From Tridacna crocea (taxonomy: Eukaryota; Mollusca; Bivalvia; Cardiida; Cardiidae): a stretch of 64,000 nt of DNA. Below are positions 31,319 through 49,327 of this stretch, piece after piece. The number at the start of each line of letters is the position of its first letter. Within the stretch, counting starts at the first letter, position 1. The notes under the pieces were generated by a model that was given only the letters and a program-made list of their open reading frames with translations, did not search any database and had not been told where the DNA came from. The translations under genes were made by a program, and so were the position numbers. The stretch covers positions 52,182,992 through 52,246,991 of the forward strand of contig OX031065.1 of NCBI GenBank assembly GCA_943736015.1, read 5' to 3'.

Positions 31319-33226
31319 ATGTCGTTGGAAGAAACAGTTAGATCTAAATCTAGACGTAGATCTCGCAGAGCTTCAGAACCCGTGAGGTCATCATCTAAAT
31401 CAATGTTAAATACAACAACATCACTGACAGGCTCTTCTGTAGAAACTTTAGACTCATCTTGTTTTCAAAGCTCTTCAGACGATATCGATTTAAATCATTC
31501 AGATATTTCCGGACATACGTGTGACATATGCAGCCATTCTAGACCAGGAAGTATGTGTTTAGAATGTGATTCCTGTACGTGTATTCAATGTTCAAAAGTA
31601 CAATATGGACATCGTGGTTCACTTGAAACTACTGATAAATCTGGGATTCTGACGGTTCATCAAGACAAGATGCAATCAAGCAACGTATGTATGTGTACAA
31701 CTAGGGAACCAACTGATATATACTGTTTTAAACATGTTACGTTCTGCTGTAGACAGTGCGAGACTAAACATCATTCTGACTGTCGTACAATATCAGTCGA
31801 AAAGCTCCTTATCGAAACAGATATTCCAAAACTGAAATCTGCAACATCAAATTTGCTGAAAGAGAATCTTAGTAAATTTCTGAGTTACATACACCAAAAT
31901 AATAAAGAAAAGTTAAGAAAACACAGGGATGCTCTGTTAAGACATGCCAAGACATACACAAAGGAGCTGATACAATTAATTAAATCCAAGCTCGATCTAT
32001 TTACAAATGAACTGGAACGTGTGTATAACGACAATTTAAAACTATTAGAGCAATGCGAGAGGAATATACAAAACTTACAGCTGGATATACAGGCCGTAGA
32101 GCAGCCTAAACCATTATCAGAGTGTGAAGATCGTTTAGCACAATTAAAAGTTCTAAAAACAGTCGAAACTAGAAAACTGCAGAGTTACAAGACTTTCGGA
32201 GATCAGCTCATGGAATCCGAACGATTTCTAGAGGTTGATTTTAATCGAAATGAATCACTACATCATCTGTTGAAAGAGGTCAGTATTGGACATCTGTGTA
32301 AAAAGAATGACGACCGTGGTTCTTTCAGTAATCGTTCAGTTATAGAAGAGGTCAAATTTTACGGTTCCAACTGTGCTAATAGTAAGCCCAAACACAAAGT
32401 GAACATAGAGACAATGTCTTATGAGAATTGCAAGTTTATGTCTTGTTGGACAGAGGGAGACTATGGTTCTGATACTTGTATAACTGACATTAAAACAATG
32501 GCCAATAACACACTTCTTATAGCTGATAACGAAAACCAAAAATTGAAACTTCTACGACAAATAAGTCAGGGTCTCGAAGTCATCAGCTCCTTGGACTTAG
32601 GTGGAGAACCTTGGCAGCTTTCGGAAATCGATAGCAACAAGTTTATTGTGACTGTTTTACAGTCATCATCACCTATTTGTATGTTCATTGATGTAGTAGG
32701 CACACGCATAGCGCCTGGAAAATCTTTTGGTTTGAAGAAAGAGTGTACCGGAATTGCTGTGACAGGAAATGACGTTATTCTCTGCGGATATGACGGCGAG
32801 CACGCATACATTATTACGACGGACTTTGCCGGAACTACACGGGGTGAAATCAATTTTTACGGAAAATCTGGTTTACAAAGACCAAATTACTTGTGTTTAA
32901 GTTCCGATAAATTGGTGTTATACGTATCTGATGCCGATAGGGGAGTTTTTGGTCTGGATATCAATGACCTTAACAAAGTCGTCTTTAACGTAAAAGAAGA
33001 CATAAAATGTCCTCTTGGCATGACTTTAGATTGCCATGGTAATTTGATTGTCTGTGGATCACAGAGTCACGCCATATATACACTGTCGAAAGATGGAAAA
33101 CTCAGACGTAAAGTTAAGGTGGGATACATGCAAATACAAAGCGTGGCCGTTCTCGATGACTCAAGGTTCATTCTTTCTTCAGGTAAACTTGGGTACGATC
33201 TTGCTGTGGTACAAAATTGTGACTGA
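31319..33226 (+). CDS. TRIM-like protein: two B-boxes, coiled coil, C-terminal beta-propeller; no RING
   Basis: 635 residues in one uninterrupted exon. Residues 1-60 are Ser/Arg-rich and low complexity (RRRSRRAS). A first B-box-like zinc site spans C68-H98 (CDIC, CLEC, CTC). B-box 2 spans C124-C155 (CMC, CFKH, CCRQCETKHHSDC). A long coiled coil runs about 165-305. From about 385 to the end there are about six repeats like NHL/WD propeller blades (ITDIKTMANNTLLIADN, GIAVTGNDVILCGYDG, LGMTLDCHGNLIVCGS). This is the layout of bivalve TRIM56/TRIM71/TRIM45-like proteins, which are greatly expanded in molluscs (family knowledge). With no RING, ubiquitin-ligase activity is doubtful, and a scaffold or immune-regulatory role is only a guess. 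A MITE begins ten bases after the stop. Confidence 0.92.
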   Translation: MSLEETVRSKSRRRSRRASEPVRSSSKSMLNTTTSLTGSSVETLDSSCFQSSSDDIDLNHSDISGHTCDICSHSRPGSMCLECDSCTCIQCSKVQYGHRGSLETTDKSGILTVHQDKMQSSNVCMCTTREPTDIYCFKHVTFCCRQCETKHHSDCRTISVEKLLIETDIPKLKSATSNLLKENLSKFLSYIHQNNKEKLRKHRDALLRHAKTYTKELIQLIKSKLDLFTNELERVYNDNLKLLEQCERNIQNLQLDIQAVEQPKPLSECEDRLAQLKVLKTVETRKLQSYKTFGDQLMESERFLEVDFNRNESLHHLLKEVSIGHLCKKNDDRGSFSNRSVIEEVKFYGSNCANSKPKHKVNIETMSYENCKFMSCWTEGDYGSDTCITDIKTMANNTLLIADNENQKLKLLRQISQGLEVISSLDLGGEPWQLSEIDSNKFIVTVLQSSSPICMFIDVVGTRIAPGKSFGLKKECTGIAVTGNDVILCGYDGEHAYIITTDFAGTTRGEINFYGKSGLQRPNYLCLSSDKLVLYVSDADRGVFGLDINDLNKVVFNVKEDIKCPLGMTLDCHGNLIVCGSQSHAIYTLSKDGKLRRKVKVGYMQIQSVAVLDDSRFILSSGKLGYDLAVVQNCD

Positions 33227-33235
33227 CGCTGAATC

Positions 33236-33643
33236 TTAAAATACCACACAATGCCCAGTCTTGAAAACCCTAGAGCAGATCTCGAGATAAGAAGGAGTGA
33301 TGGTACTCTAAATCTGTTATTTCTCTTCCAAACCCTATGTTGTGGGTACTCATTAGAATCGTCTCGATAGGGTTTAGTGGAAAATAATTAATATTTTCAA
33401 GTTTGAAATAAAAATCTTTCCCTCCATCTTGTGCTCAGCCTTAGAGAACGAAGGTGTTGGAAAACATTGCGAAAATAGGAGAAAATCTGGTAACCAGCCT
33501 TTCCTCCTTTTCCCTCGATGTTTTTCTACCCTATAAAAGACAGAAAAAAATCATTTTAGCTTTCATTTTGTCTTCTGCAAATGCTTTTTGCTTCTGCTAC
33601 GATTTGTTTCTCTCCAAAATTTTGTCATTTTGTCAGGAGTTAA
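33236..33643 (-). mobile_element. Family A MITE in the TRIM-like 3' UTR, split by a nested element
   Basis: TTAAAATACCACACAATGCC start, ten bases after the stop codon, then interrupted at about 33275-33437. It resumes with the hairpin (TCTGGTAACCAGCC) and ends TTGTCAGGAGTTAA. Confidence 0.75.
33275..33437. mobile_element. Nested hairpin element
   Basis: Carries CCCTATGTTGTGGGTACTCA and TTAGAATCGTCTCGATAGGG, as in 11690-11880 and 44640-45370. Inserted in the family A copy. Contains an AATAAA at 33407 that could act as poly(A) signal for the TRIM-like gene. Confidence 0.6.
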
Positions 33644-33759
33644 AATGTGCAGTGTAAAACTATGGACACCGTTTGTAATCAGTGTCACGAGATTGGTTAT
33701 CATGGTATTACATTGTATTCCAGTACAGGTCCGTAGGAACAGGAAATGGATTGGGGCGC

Positions 33760-33786
33760 TAGGGGGCTCAGCCCCCCCCCCCCACC
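33760..33786. repeat. C-rich tract
   Basis: GGGGGCTCAG followed by a run of about 13 C. Confidence 0.8.
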
Positions 33787-34034
33787 TCAATAATTTTGAA
33801 AATCATAGTAATAACTAAAATATGGATTTTTAGTGCAATATGCAACAACCACGCAAAAAAATCTCAGTATTTCGAAGTTAGCCACCCCAATCTTGAAATT
33901 CTTCCTTCGTGCCTGCAGTAGAACGTTAATGAAACTTATCGAACTATCTTTTTTAACAGTTTTTTATCCTGTGAATGAGTTTTGTACCACTGCTAATTCA
34001 AGGTAAAAGGTATATTTAATAATTCACTGCCACG

Positions 34035-34156
34035 GGTTAATATGGGGAAATATTTGCCTAAAAAGGGAAAGGTATGCGAAAATAACTCGGGCCGTAAGGC
34101 ACGAGTTATTTTCGCATACCTTTCCCTTTTTCGGCTAATATTTCCCCATATTAACC
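34035..34156. mobile_element. Palindromic element, 122 bp
   Basis: Arms GGTTAATATGGGGAAATATT and its complement, stem GGGAAAGGTATGCGAAAATA, tip GGGCCGTAAGGC. Lies 85 bp past the esterase stop. Confidence 0.85.
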
Positions 34157-34240
34157 ACAAGCTGATGAAATAAACTCTATATAAATCCTGTCACATGCAG
34201 TATTCGTAATGATATAAGACGGAATAAAACAAAGCACAGT

Positions 34241-41658
<7,418 letters not shown>

Positions 41659-41770
41659 TTTTGCTCCAAAAATCAGCGGACAAAAAGGAGAGGAGACTGT
41701 GTGTTAAAAAACTTAAAATAGATCTGTATTGGCGAACAGATACTACAGGCTGCCAAGTCCCTATCTCACA

Positions 41771-41997
41771 CTAGAACCCTTTGCCACACTGTTTTCGAAT
41801 TTCAACGACATCCAAGGAGGAACCTTCTGAAAACATTGTGGGAAAGGGAGAAAATGCTGGTTACCAGCATTTTCTCCCTTTCCCACAATGTTTTCTATTC
41901 ATTTACAGATAAATACAACCATTTGAATCCTATGTACTTGTTCATATATGTACCCATCAATACAGATTGCAATTTTGTCATCTGGAAAAAAGGTTAA
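41771..41997 (-). mobile_element. Family A MITE, minus, centre base reversed
   Basis: Begins GAACCCTTTGCCACAC, perfect GGGAAAGGGAGAAAATGCTG hairpin, GGTTACC centre. Ends GAAAAAAGGTTAA. Confidence 0.78.
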
Positions 41998-42348
41998 ATT
42001 GTGAATATATAACTGTGGCCTAACTTTTACTGGACAACTGACAAGAAAGGTTCATAGCAAGGTCGACAATCTTATCTTTTTCATTTAACAAAAGATCACA
42101 GACTTTGTTTAGGTATGAGAAACCTTGAGTTACGTGAAGGGATCTTGCTGAATAAAATGAGGATGTCACAGGGAAAACTAGAACTTTACCATAATCAGTT
42201 TTGAGCACGAAAAAAAGGTTTTTTTTGGCACTCAGCCTGTTTGCTCCTGGATGGGGCAAGTTATACAGGGCTTGTGAGTTCGAATCCCAATTCTGTCAAA
42301 ATTTCGTTGCAATAATTGATACCATTTGTAAAAACATTGCTTTCATGT

Positions 42349-42586
42349 TGTTTAAATATATCACTATAAAAATCTATTCCAATTATTTAGATCAATCCGG
42401 TTGACTTTCTGATTGAGTTACCCTTTCACAAAAACAAAGTCTATGCTTGTATGGCAGGATCAATTCTTTATCATTTTGTCGTCTGAAAATGGTTTCGATT
42501 TGGACCAACCTAAAATTTTGTCGTTTGGTAATGAGTTAAAGCAACATACCGAGCAAGTCATTATACAACTGAGTCACAAAGGGGGC
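42349..42586 (+). repeat. Direct duplication, copy 1
   Basis: ATATATCACTATAAAAATCT to CACAAAGGGGGC. Includes a deleted family A relic (42416-42540). Copy 2 at 42814-43049 is about 95% identical by eye. Confidence 0.85.
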
Positions 42587-42815
42587 TTAACTCTTTACCA
42601 AACGACAAAATTTTGGACCAGTCGAAATTGAAAGCAATTGCAGACAACAAAATAGATGTGAATCAAAAATTGAAATTTGATTTGGAAATGATCGAAAACA
42701 TTGTGGGAAAAGGAGAAAATGCTGGTTACCAGCATTTTCTCCTTTTCCCACAATGTTTTCTAAGGCTTTCTTTCTCAGGGTCGTTAAAAGTAGGGATTGA
42801 GTGGTAATGGGTTAA
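42587..42815 (+). mobile_element. Family A MITE, plus, complete, between the duplicated blocks
   Basis: TTAACTCTTTACCAAACGAC to GTGGTAATGGGTTAA, perfect hairpin, GGTTACC. Confidence 0.88.
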
Positions 42816-43050
42816 ATATATCACTATAAAAATGTATTCCAATTATTTAGATCAATCCAGTTGACTTTCTGATTGAGTTACCCTTTCACAAAAACAAAGT
42901 CTATGCTTGTATGGCAGGATCAATTCTTTATCATTTTGTCGTCTGAAAATGGTTTCGATTTGGACCAACCTAAAATTTTGTCGTTTGGTAATGAGTTAAA
43001 GCAACATACCAAGCCAGTCATTATATGATTGAGTCACAAAAGGGGCTTAA
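42816..43050 (+). repeat. Direct duplication, copy 2
   Basis: Repeats 42349-42586 in the same order, ending GTCACAAAAGGGGC. Confidence 0.85.
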
Positions 43051-43124
43051 TGCATCTCTGTGTCCATCACACCGAGCAAACCATTTCGTACTTATGGGTC
43101 CAAAACAGCAATCATTTTACATAA

Positions 43125-43283
43125 TCAACTAAATCATTAGGTAGACTGGTCCTTCTACACACAGAAATTTGAACAAAAGCACAAAGTATCAGCCTTGTTC
43201 AGCCTGTATGGACTGCCAAAGCTTCTCTGGGTGTTACTTTTCGCCAATGCATTAACTCATCACCAAACGACAAAATTTTAGGT
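43125..43283 (+). repeat. Second direct duplication, copy 1
   Basis: AATCAACTAAATCATTAGGT to ACAAAATTTTAGGTT. The last 30 bp are the left end of a family A MITE. Copy 2 at 43367-43528. Confidence 0.8.
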
Positions 43284-43365
43284 TACCAGCATGTTCTCCT
43301 TTTCCCACAATGTTTTCAAAAAACTTTTTCATTAGGGTTGTCAAAAGTAGCGATTGTATGGTAAA
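43253..43365 (+). mobile_element. Family A MITE, plus, internally deleted
   Basis: Long-arm tip ACCAAACGACAAAATTTTAG joins directly to GTTACCAGCATGTTCTCC, so most of the left half is missing. Confidence 0.7.
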
Positions 43366-43366
43366 A

Positions 43367-43528
43367 ATAATCAACTAAATCATGAGGCAGACTGGAATTT
43401 ATACACACAGAAATTTGAACAAAAGCAAAAAGTGTCAGCCTTGTTCAGCCTGCATAAACTGCCAAAGCTTCTCTGGTTGTTACTTTTCGCCGATGCATTA
43501 ACTCATCACCAAACGACAAAATTTTAGG
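43367..43528 (+). repeat. Second direct duplication, copy 2
   Basis: AATCAACTAAATCATGAGGC to ACAAAATTTTAGGTTT. Confidence 0.8.
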
Positions 43529-43727
43529 TTTGTCCAAATCGAAAGCATCTGCAGATGACAAAATAAAAGTGACTGAAAATTTGAAATTCGTTTTGTGAAG
43601 GTTAGAAAACATTGTGGGAAAAGGAGAAAATGTTGTTTACCAGCATTTTCTCCTTTTCCCACAATGTTTCCTAAAGGCTTCTTTCTCAAGGTCGTCAAAA
43701 ATAGGGATTGTGTGGTAATGGGTTATG
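43498..43727 (+). mobile_element. Family A MITE, plus
   Basis: TTAACTCATCACCAAACGAC start, GTTGTTTACCAGC core, GTGTGGTAATGGGTTA end. Confidence 0.82.
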
Positions 43728-43786
43728 CCCCGTTAAAAGGAGTACGGCTGAGGAGGATCAGACAATGTGAGGGTGATGATAAATTT

Positions 43787-44016
43787 TTAACTCTTTACTC
43801 CATAGATACTCATTTTGACGTATCAACAACAGTCAGCCTCTGAAAACATTGTGGGAAAAGGGGAAATTGCTTGTAACGAGCAAATTCTCCTTTTCCCACA
43901 ATGTTTTCCACTCAATCAGATATTTGTATCCTCATTTGTCCATATTTTTGACATCATATCTTTATTTGCTGCTAAAATGGAAGAGCCTCAAATTGGCATA
44001 TCAGGTAAAGGGTTAA
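43787..44016 (-). mobile_element. Family B/C-type MITE
   Basis: B-type end TTAACTCTTTACTCCATAGA, but core GGGGAAATTGCTTGTAACGA with TTTTCCC arms as in C. Ends CAGGTAAAGGGTTAA, shared with the next element. Confidence 0.75.
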
Positions 44017-44241
44017 CCCTTTACCCCATAAAGCATTTCTATGGTATCTCCAACTGAACCTAAATAACAGCAAGGAGGAAGCCATTTCCTATGTGTATAT
44101 GATACCTTTTGATATCATAGAAAACAATGTGGCAAAAGGTGAAATTGCTCGTGATGAGCAATTTCACCTTTTGCCACAATGTTTTCCAAAGGCTCCTACA
44201 AGCAATGCGTAGAAATGAGTATCTATGGAGTAAAGGGTTAA
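44013..44241 (+). mobile_element. Family B MITE, complete
   Basis: TTAACCCTTTACCCCATAAA to TATGGAGTAAAGGGTTAA. Hairpin GAAATTGCTCGTGATGAGCA. Confidence 0.88.
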
Positions 44242-44729
44242 GTTGAGAGACAGCAAACAGCCAAAAACTTGACACATTCTCATTTACTTCCATTTTTAAT
44301 GCAAAATTTTTCTCCTCAATTATCATACACTTCATGGGCCCACTACATCTTTAAAATATAATAAAATACATAAATAGTGCCATAAATCAAAAACAAAATT
44401 TGAACATATAAATTAACAAATATGAACTTTACAAAAATAACAATGCCCAACTAAAATGGGTTTGGTTAAAGTGGATTTCAAACCATAATCACAATGTCAA
44501 AATGGATTTAGAACTCTAGCATGATACACTTTACCTTATCAGACCCTCCCCCGGCCCCACTCCAATCCATTCAGGCAAAACAGTAAAACAGGTATATGTA
44601 TTTCAGTGATTAGTTTCTTGTATGCCTTCATATATTCTGAATCTATACAGAGGTCCAGATAAAAGGGAGTGGTGGTATGCTAAATATATCATTTGTCTTC
44701 GTAAACCCTAAGTTGCGGGTACTCATTAT

Positions 44730-44938
44730 CTTACGAACAAAGTCCGCAACAAAGGAACAAATGAATAAATGCATGGCAGAAATAAGGGTCGGAGTGGGAT
44801 TCGAACTCCGGAACTCCCGGACACAAGACCAATACCCTAACCACTGAGCCAAAGAGATATCTCCCTGACGCAGTAGCCAGGTATTGTATTTAAATCGGGA
44901 GTATGCCATGCAGGAAGGAGTGGTCTCCCATAACACAC
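44730..44938 (-). mobile_element. tRNA-derived repeat, copy 1
   Basis: Minus strand: box A TTGGCTCAGTGGTTAGGG and box B GAGTTCGAATCCC with CCGGGAGTTCC between. Nearly identical to 45051-45258. Confidence 0.75.
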
Positions 44939-45050
44939 CCCCTCTTAAAGTCATCATTTATTGATGACTCAAAGCCTTATTAGGCAGGAAGTCCGATTTT
45001 GGACAACAAATGGGATTAATGGCTCAATGGCCAATCCTGGACGAGCCCCC

Positions 45051-45258
45051 ATCTTACGAACAAAGTCCGCAACAAAGAAACAAATGAATAAATGCATGGC
45101 AGAAATAAGGGTCGGAGCGGGATTCGAACTCCGGAACTCCCGGACACAAGACCAATACCCTAACCACTGAGCCAAAGAGATATCTCCCTGACGCAGTAGC
45201 CAGGTATTGTATTTAAATCGGGAGTATGCCATGCAGGAAGGAGTGGTCTCCCATAACA
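45051..45258 (-). mobile_element. tRNA-derived repeat, copy 2
   Basis: About 99% identical to copy 1 by eye (AAGGAACAAATG vs AAGAAACAAATG; GGAGTGGG vs GGAGCGGG). Confidence 0.75.
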
Positions 45259-45374
45259 ATTAGAATCATCTCGATCAGATGATTCTACTGAGTAACCACA
45301 ACATGGGGTTTAGTGACATCTTTAATCTTGAAATCAAAATCATTCCCTTTATCTAGAGCTCTGTCTATATGGTT

Positions 45375-45490
45375 TAACCCTTAAAATACCAATCTCAGCC
45401 ATAGATACCACTGCAGCCAGTGTAGTTCAAGATCAAACGGTACAAAAAGAGCAGTCTGATCTTTTGATCTATACTCTCCAATTTACTAAA
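45375..45490 (+). repeat. Hairpin family H copy, degenerate
   Basis: TTAACCCTTAAAATACCAAT start. Arms AGTTCAAGATCAAACGGTAC ... GCAGTCTGATCTTTTGATCT. Confidence 0.55.
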
Positions 45491-46182
45491 TATTTATAGC
45501 TAAGAGCAACCATTAAAGGTGGGTATTTAGAATTTCCACATCTCACCAAATTAAAAATTATATATATCACTGAAATTTATATGAAAAACAATACCAATCA
45601 TCAATAATTAAGAATCATAAAATTACCCAAAAAAAATTTTTGATGGTATTCCCTTAAAAGGCTACGTAGCCTCTTAAGGTATTTTTAGATTTTGCGCCAA
45701 AAATAAAAAATAGCATTGTGGGAATGCAAAATGCCTGGGACATGACTAACGACGCTTAAATTCCATAATATAACAAACATGTAATTGTTTTCCATAATAT
45801 CTTCTTCGGACGTTATGTTTGAAGTGTCATTTGTGTACTTCCGGTATGTAAATGAGCAATTCGCTAATCTAAAAATAGACCTTGGTTCCCGTCGGTGTCG
45901 ACCTGGGCCGTAGTAAATCTCCAATTTCTTTTGTTGTCGGATGGTTTTCGACTACTGGGGTTTTATGAATGAAAATTAAAAGGCCTTGGGACTGTAAGGA
46001 TGATTTTTTTGTATTTTTGTAAAAAATTCGTCCCAAAATCTGTAGGGCCACCTTTAAATTACAATTCTTTTGGTCTTATTTTTCAACTGAAAATGACTAT
46101 CGAGTTCAATCTGCACTACAAGGGTTTAAAATAAATTCAAAATTACATAGACTATATGAGCCATGCTCCATCAAAAGGGGGC
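45490..46182. other. Intergenic stretch without recognised features
   Basis: Only short open frames; a small hairpin TTAAAAGGCTACGTAGCCTC-type near 45655-45680. Confidence 0.45.
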
Positions 46183-46411
46183 TTTACCCATTACCACACA
46201 ATCCCTAGTTTTGACGCCCCTGAGAGAGAAGCCTTTAGAAAACATTGTGGGGAGAGGAGAAAATGCTGGTAACCAGCATTTTCTCCTTTTCCCACAATGT
46301 TTTCTACCCTTCACAAAACAAATTTCGAATTTTCAGTCACAATTATTTTGTCGTCTGCAAATGCTTTCGATTTGGACAAGCCTAAAATATTCTTGTTTGG
46401 TAATTAGTTAA
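46183..46411 (-). mobile_element. Family A MITE, minus
   Basis: TTACCCATTACCACACAATC start, GGTAACC centre, TTTGGTAATTAGTTAA end shared with next. Confidence 0.85.
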
Positions 46412-46636
46412 CTCTTTACCAAACAACAAAATTTTAGACTGGACCAAACTGAAAGCATTGGCAGATCTCAAACTTGGTGTTGCTGCAATAATGAAATAAG
46501 TGTTTGACTGTGTAGAAAACCTTGTGGGAAAAGGAGAAAATGCTGGTTACCAGCATTTTCTCCTTTTCCCACAAGGTTTTCAAAAGGCTTTTTCCACAGA
46601 GTCGTTAAAAGTCAGGATTGTGTGGTAAAGGGTTAA
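46408..46636 (+). mobile_element. Family A MITE, plus, complete
   Basis: TTAACTCTTTACCAAACAAC to GGTAAAGGGTTAA, GGTTACC, perfect hairpin. Confidence 0.88.
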
Positions 46637-46911
46637 GTCATTACCAAACGACAATATTTTAGGTTTGTCTCAATCGAAAGCATATACACGTACCAAACGA
46701 CAAAATTTTAGACTCGTCCAAATTGAAAGCATTTGCAGACGACAAAATAAAAGTGACTGAAAATTTGAAATTTGTTTTGTGAAAGGTAGAAAACATTGTG
46801 GGAAAAGGAGAAAATGCTGGTTACCAGCATTTTCTCCTTTTTCCCACAATGATTTCTATAGGTTTCTTTATCAGGGTCCTCAAAAGTAGAAATTGTGTGG
46901 TAAAGGGTTAA
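46633..46911 (+). mobile_element. Family A MITE, plus, with duplicated left end
   Basis: ACCAAACGACAAtATTTTAG occurs at 46641 and again (as AAAATTTTAG) at 46692 before one hairpin (GGTTACC) and one right end. Confidence 0.82.
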
Positions 46912-46989
46912 TGCAACTCTTGTTATACAGGATACCAAATTATTATGTCATCAAAAAATTATTGATCCATAAGAGACACTTTTTTAAAT

Positions 46990-47160
46990 AACTGGCTTAA
47001 TCATGAGGTAAACTAGTCCTCTGACATGCAGAAGATTGACTGATGCTGAAATATTTCGGTCCAGGTCAGCCTGTGCGGGCTGACTTGGATCTATTCTTTT
47101 CGCAGATACAATAAGACTCCTTTTCACAAAGCATAAACGGATAGAGCAAATTCTGTTTTA
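46990..47160. repeat. Fragment of the GTCAGCCTGTGC hairpin element
   Basis: TCCAGGTCAGCCTGTGCGGG then CTGACTTGGATC. Shortened loop. Confidence 0.5.
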
Positions 47161-47439
47161 CTAGAGCTCTATCTATATGGCAACAACCTGGAATAAAATG
47201 GAAAACCAAATCCACAGCAAATAAATATCTGAGTAAAGTTTACAAATTTCAATATAAGGACTACGATAGTCTTATCTTGTTCACATTCGTCACTGACAAG
47301 ACAGCCATACTTGTAAAACAGTCACTTGCCTTGTGAGAAAAGAATGTCATCACAAAAAAAAAAGAAACTGGTCTTAAGAATACATACATTGTCATTATGA
47401 TCAAGTTGACACTGGAATATAAATAAAGCACAACTACAA

Positions 47440-49185
47440 CAAGAGGACCACGATGGTCCTATATCGCTCACCTGAGTACTAAGCAGCAAAGGTCGACAAC
47501 AAAAAACATAATTACCAAATGTTGAGGTTCAAGAGCTAATGATGATGAAACAAGAGTGGCAAATTGTCGCAAGATATGCAATCCCAGTGTAAGTTGTAAA
47601 GGAGGTATAATAGTTGCAAAGGGTAGGCAATGCAACAAACAATTTGACTTGAGACTTCAAAATTCCACTCTGGACAAGCAAACGATACTATTAAAATAAA
47701 GAGCAAAGTGGAATTACTCAAAATCAATGCTAGGTAGAGTTATTGTTCTTGAACACAGTGCTTAGTAATATCACAACAAACATGCATACCAATTTTGAAG
47801 TCATTCTGACTTGAGATGACAAAGTTACATTCCGAACAAGCATTAAATGCAGACTCATGTGAGATTTTACTGAGACAGACATTCTAACCAATTTTCAATT
47901 CAGCTGAGCAAGAAATGTGGTCTCAAAGAGTGCTCACAAGAAGACTTGTAAAGATTTCCCTCTTTATCTCTATGTGAAACCTGAGACCAACAACATAGGG
48001 CTAACTTTCACACCAGGACCAAAATTTGAAGTATTTTGGTAGAGGGCCACTAGATGATGATACATGCCAAATATGAAAGCTCTAGCCCTTATGGTTTGGG
48101 AAAAGAAGATTTTCTAAAATTTCCTTCTTTATCGCTAAGTGAAATCCAAGAACCCACAACACAGGGCCATTTTCAACACTAGGGCCATAATTTGAGGTAT
48201 GTTGGTAGAGGGCTACTAGATGATGCTACATGCCAAATATGAAAGCTCTGGCCATTACCATTTGGGACAAAGAGATTTTTAAAGATTTCCTTCTTTATCA
48301 CTATGTGAAATCCGAGACCCACAACATAGGGCCAATTCTTTACATCAGGGACATAATTTGAGGTATGTTGGTAGAGGGCCACTAGATGATGTTACATGCC
48401 AAATATGAAAGCTCTGGCCATTACCATTTGGACAAGAAGGTACAGTGTATTTAAAGATTTCCTTTCTTTTCTCTATGTGTAATCCAAGACCAACAACACA
48501 GGTTTAATTTTCACACCAGGGCCATAATTTGAAGTATTTTGGTAGAGGGCCATTAGATGATGCTGCATGCCAAATATAAAAGTTCTAGCCCTTATGGTTT
48601 GAGACAAGAAAATTTTCTAAAATTTCCTTCTTTATCTCTTTGTGAAATCCAAGACCCCACAACATAGGGCCAATTTCCGCACTAGAGCGATAACCTTAAG
48701 TATTTTAGTAGAGGTCCACTAGATGATGCTACATTCCAAATATGAGAGCTCTAGCCCTTACGGTTTGGGACAAGAAGATTTTCTAAGATTTCCTTCTTTA
48801 TCTCTATGTGAAATCCGAGAACCTACAACATAGGGCCAATTTCAACACTAGAGCCATGATTTGAAGTATTTTGGTAGAGGGCCACTAGATGATGCTACAT
48901 GCCAAATATGAAAGCTCTAGCCCTCACAGTTTTGGAGGAGAAGATTTTTAAAGTTTTTTCACTCGGTTGCATGGCAACCAGAGTTCTTCATGGAATTAAA
49001 ATCTTTGAAGTATTTTGAAAGTGCATCACATAGGGATTATTTCTGTGAAGTTTGATTGAAATCTGATTGTTAGTTTAGGAGGAGAAGATTTTTTTGTAAT
49101 TGTGAACGGACGGACAGACGGACGACGGACATTGATCGATCACAATAGCTACCCTTGAGCACTTCGTGCTCAGGTGAGCTAAAAA
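47440..49185 (+). mobile_element. 1.75 kb dispersed element with internal tandem repeats
   Basis: Starts AAGAGGACCACGATGGTCCT, TATATCGCTCACCTGAG. Ends GGACGGACAGACGGACGACG and a tip hairpin TTGAGCACTTCGTGCTCAGG, TGAGCTAA. CTCACCTGAG near the start is inverted as CTCAGGTGAG at the end. No transposase or polymerase frame seen. Start shared with 10820. Confidence 0.75.
47950..48960 (+). repeat. Six tandem ~168 bp units inside the 47440 element
   Basis: TTTCCTTCTTTATC marks unit starts near 47955, 48121, 48287, 48459, 48623 and 48790. Each unit holds GGTAGAGGGCCACTAGATGA and CATGCCAAATATGAAAGCTC. Confidence 0.88.
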
Positions 49186-49327
49186 CTCACCATGAACTCA
49201 CAAGAAGGCCCTCATAATCCTGTATAGATTAAATGAGTACACACAAAAAAAAATGACATAAAGGCCAATCTTTGACACCATCAGCAAATTTCAAATTTCA
49301 AAGCTTAACGTCTTGCATTTTTAGTCT

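Larger units (their letters stand above)
44640..45370. mobile_element. Hairpin element interrupted by duplicated tRNA-derived units
   Basis: Left part to GCGGGTACTCATTA (44726) and right part from GAATCATCTCGATCAG (about 45262) form one element like 33275-33437. The ~530 bp between is inserted. Confidence 0.65.

Noticed and set aside
32336..32853. Antisense frames within the TRIM-like gene
   Set aside because: Shadow frames of a strong coding exon.
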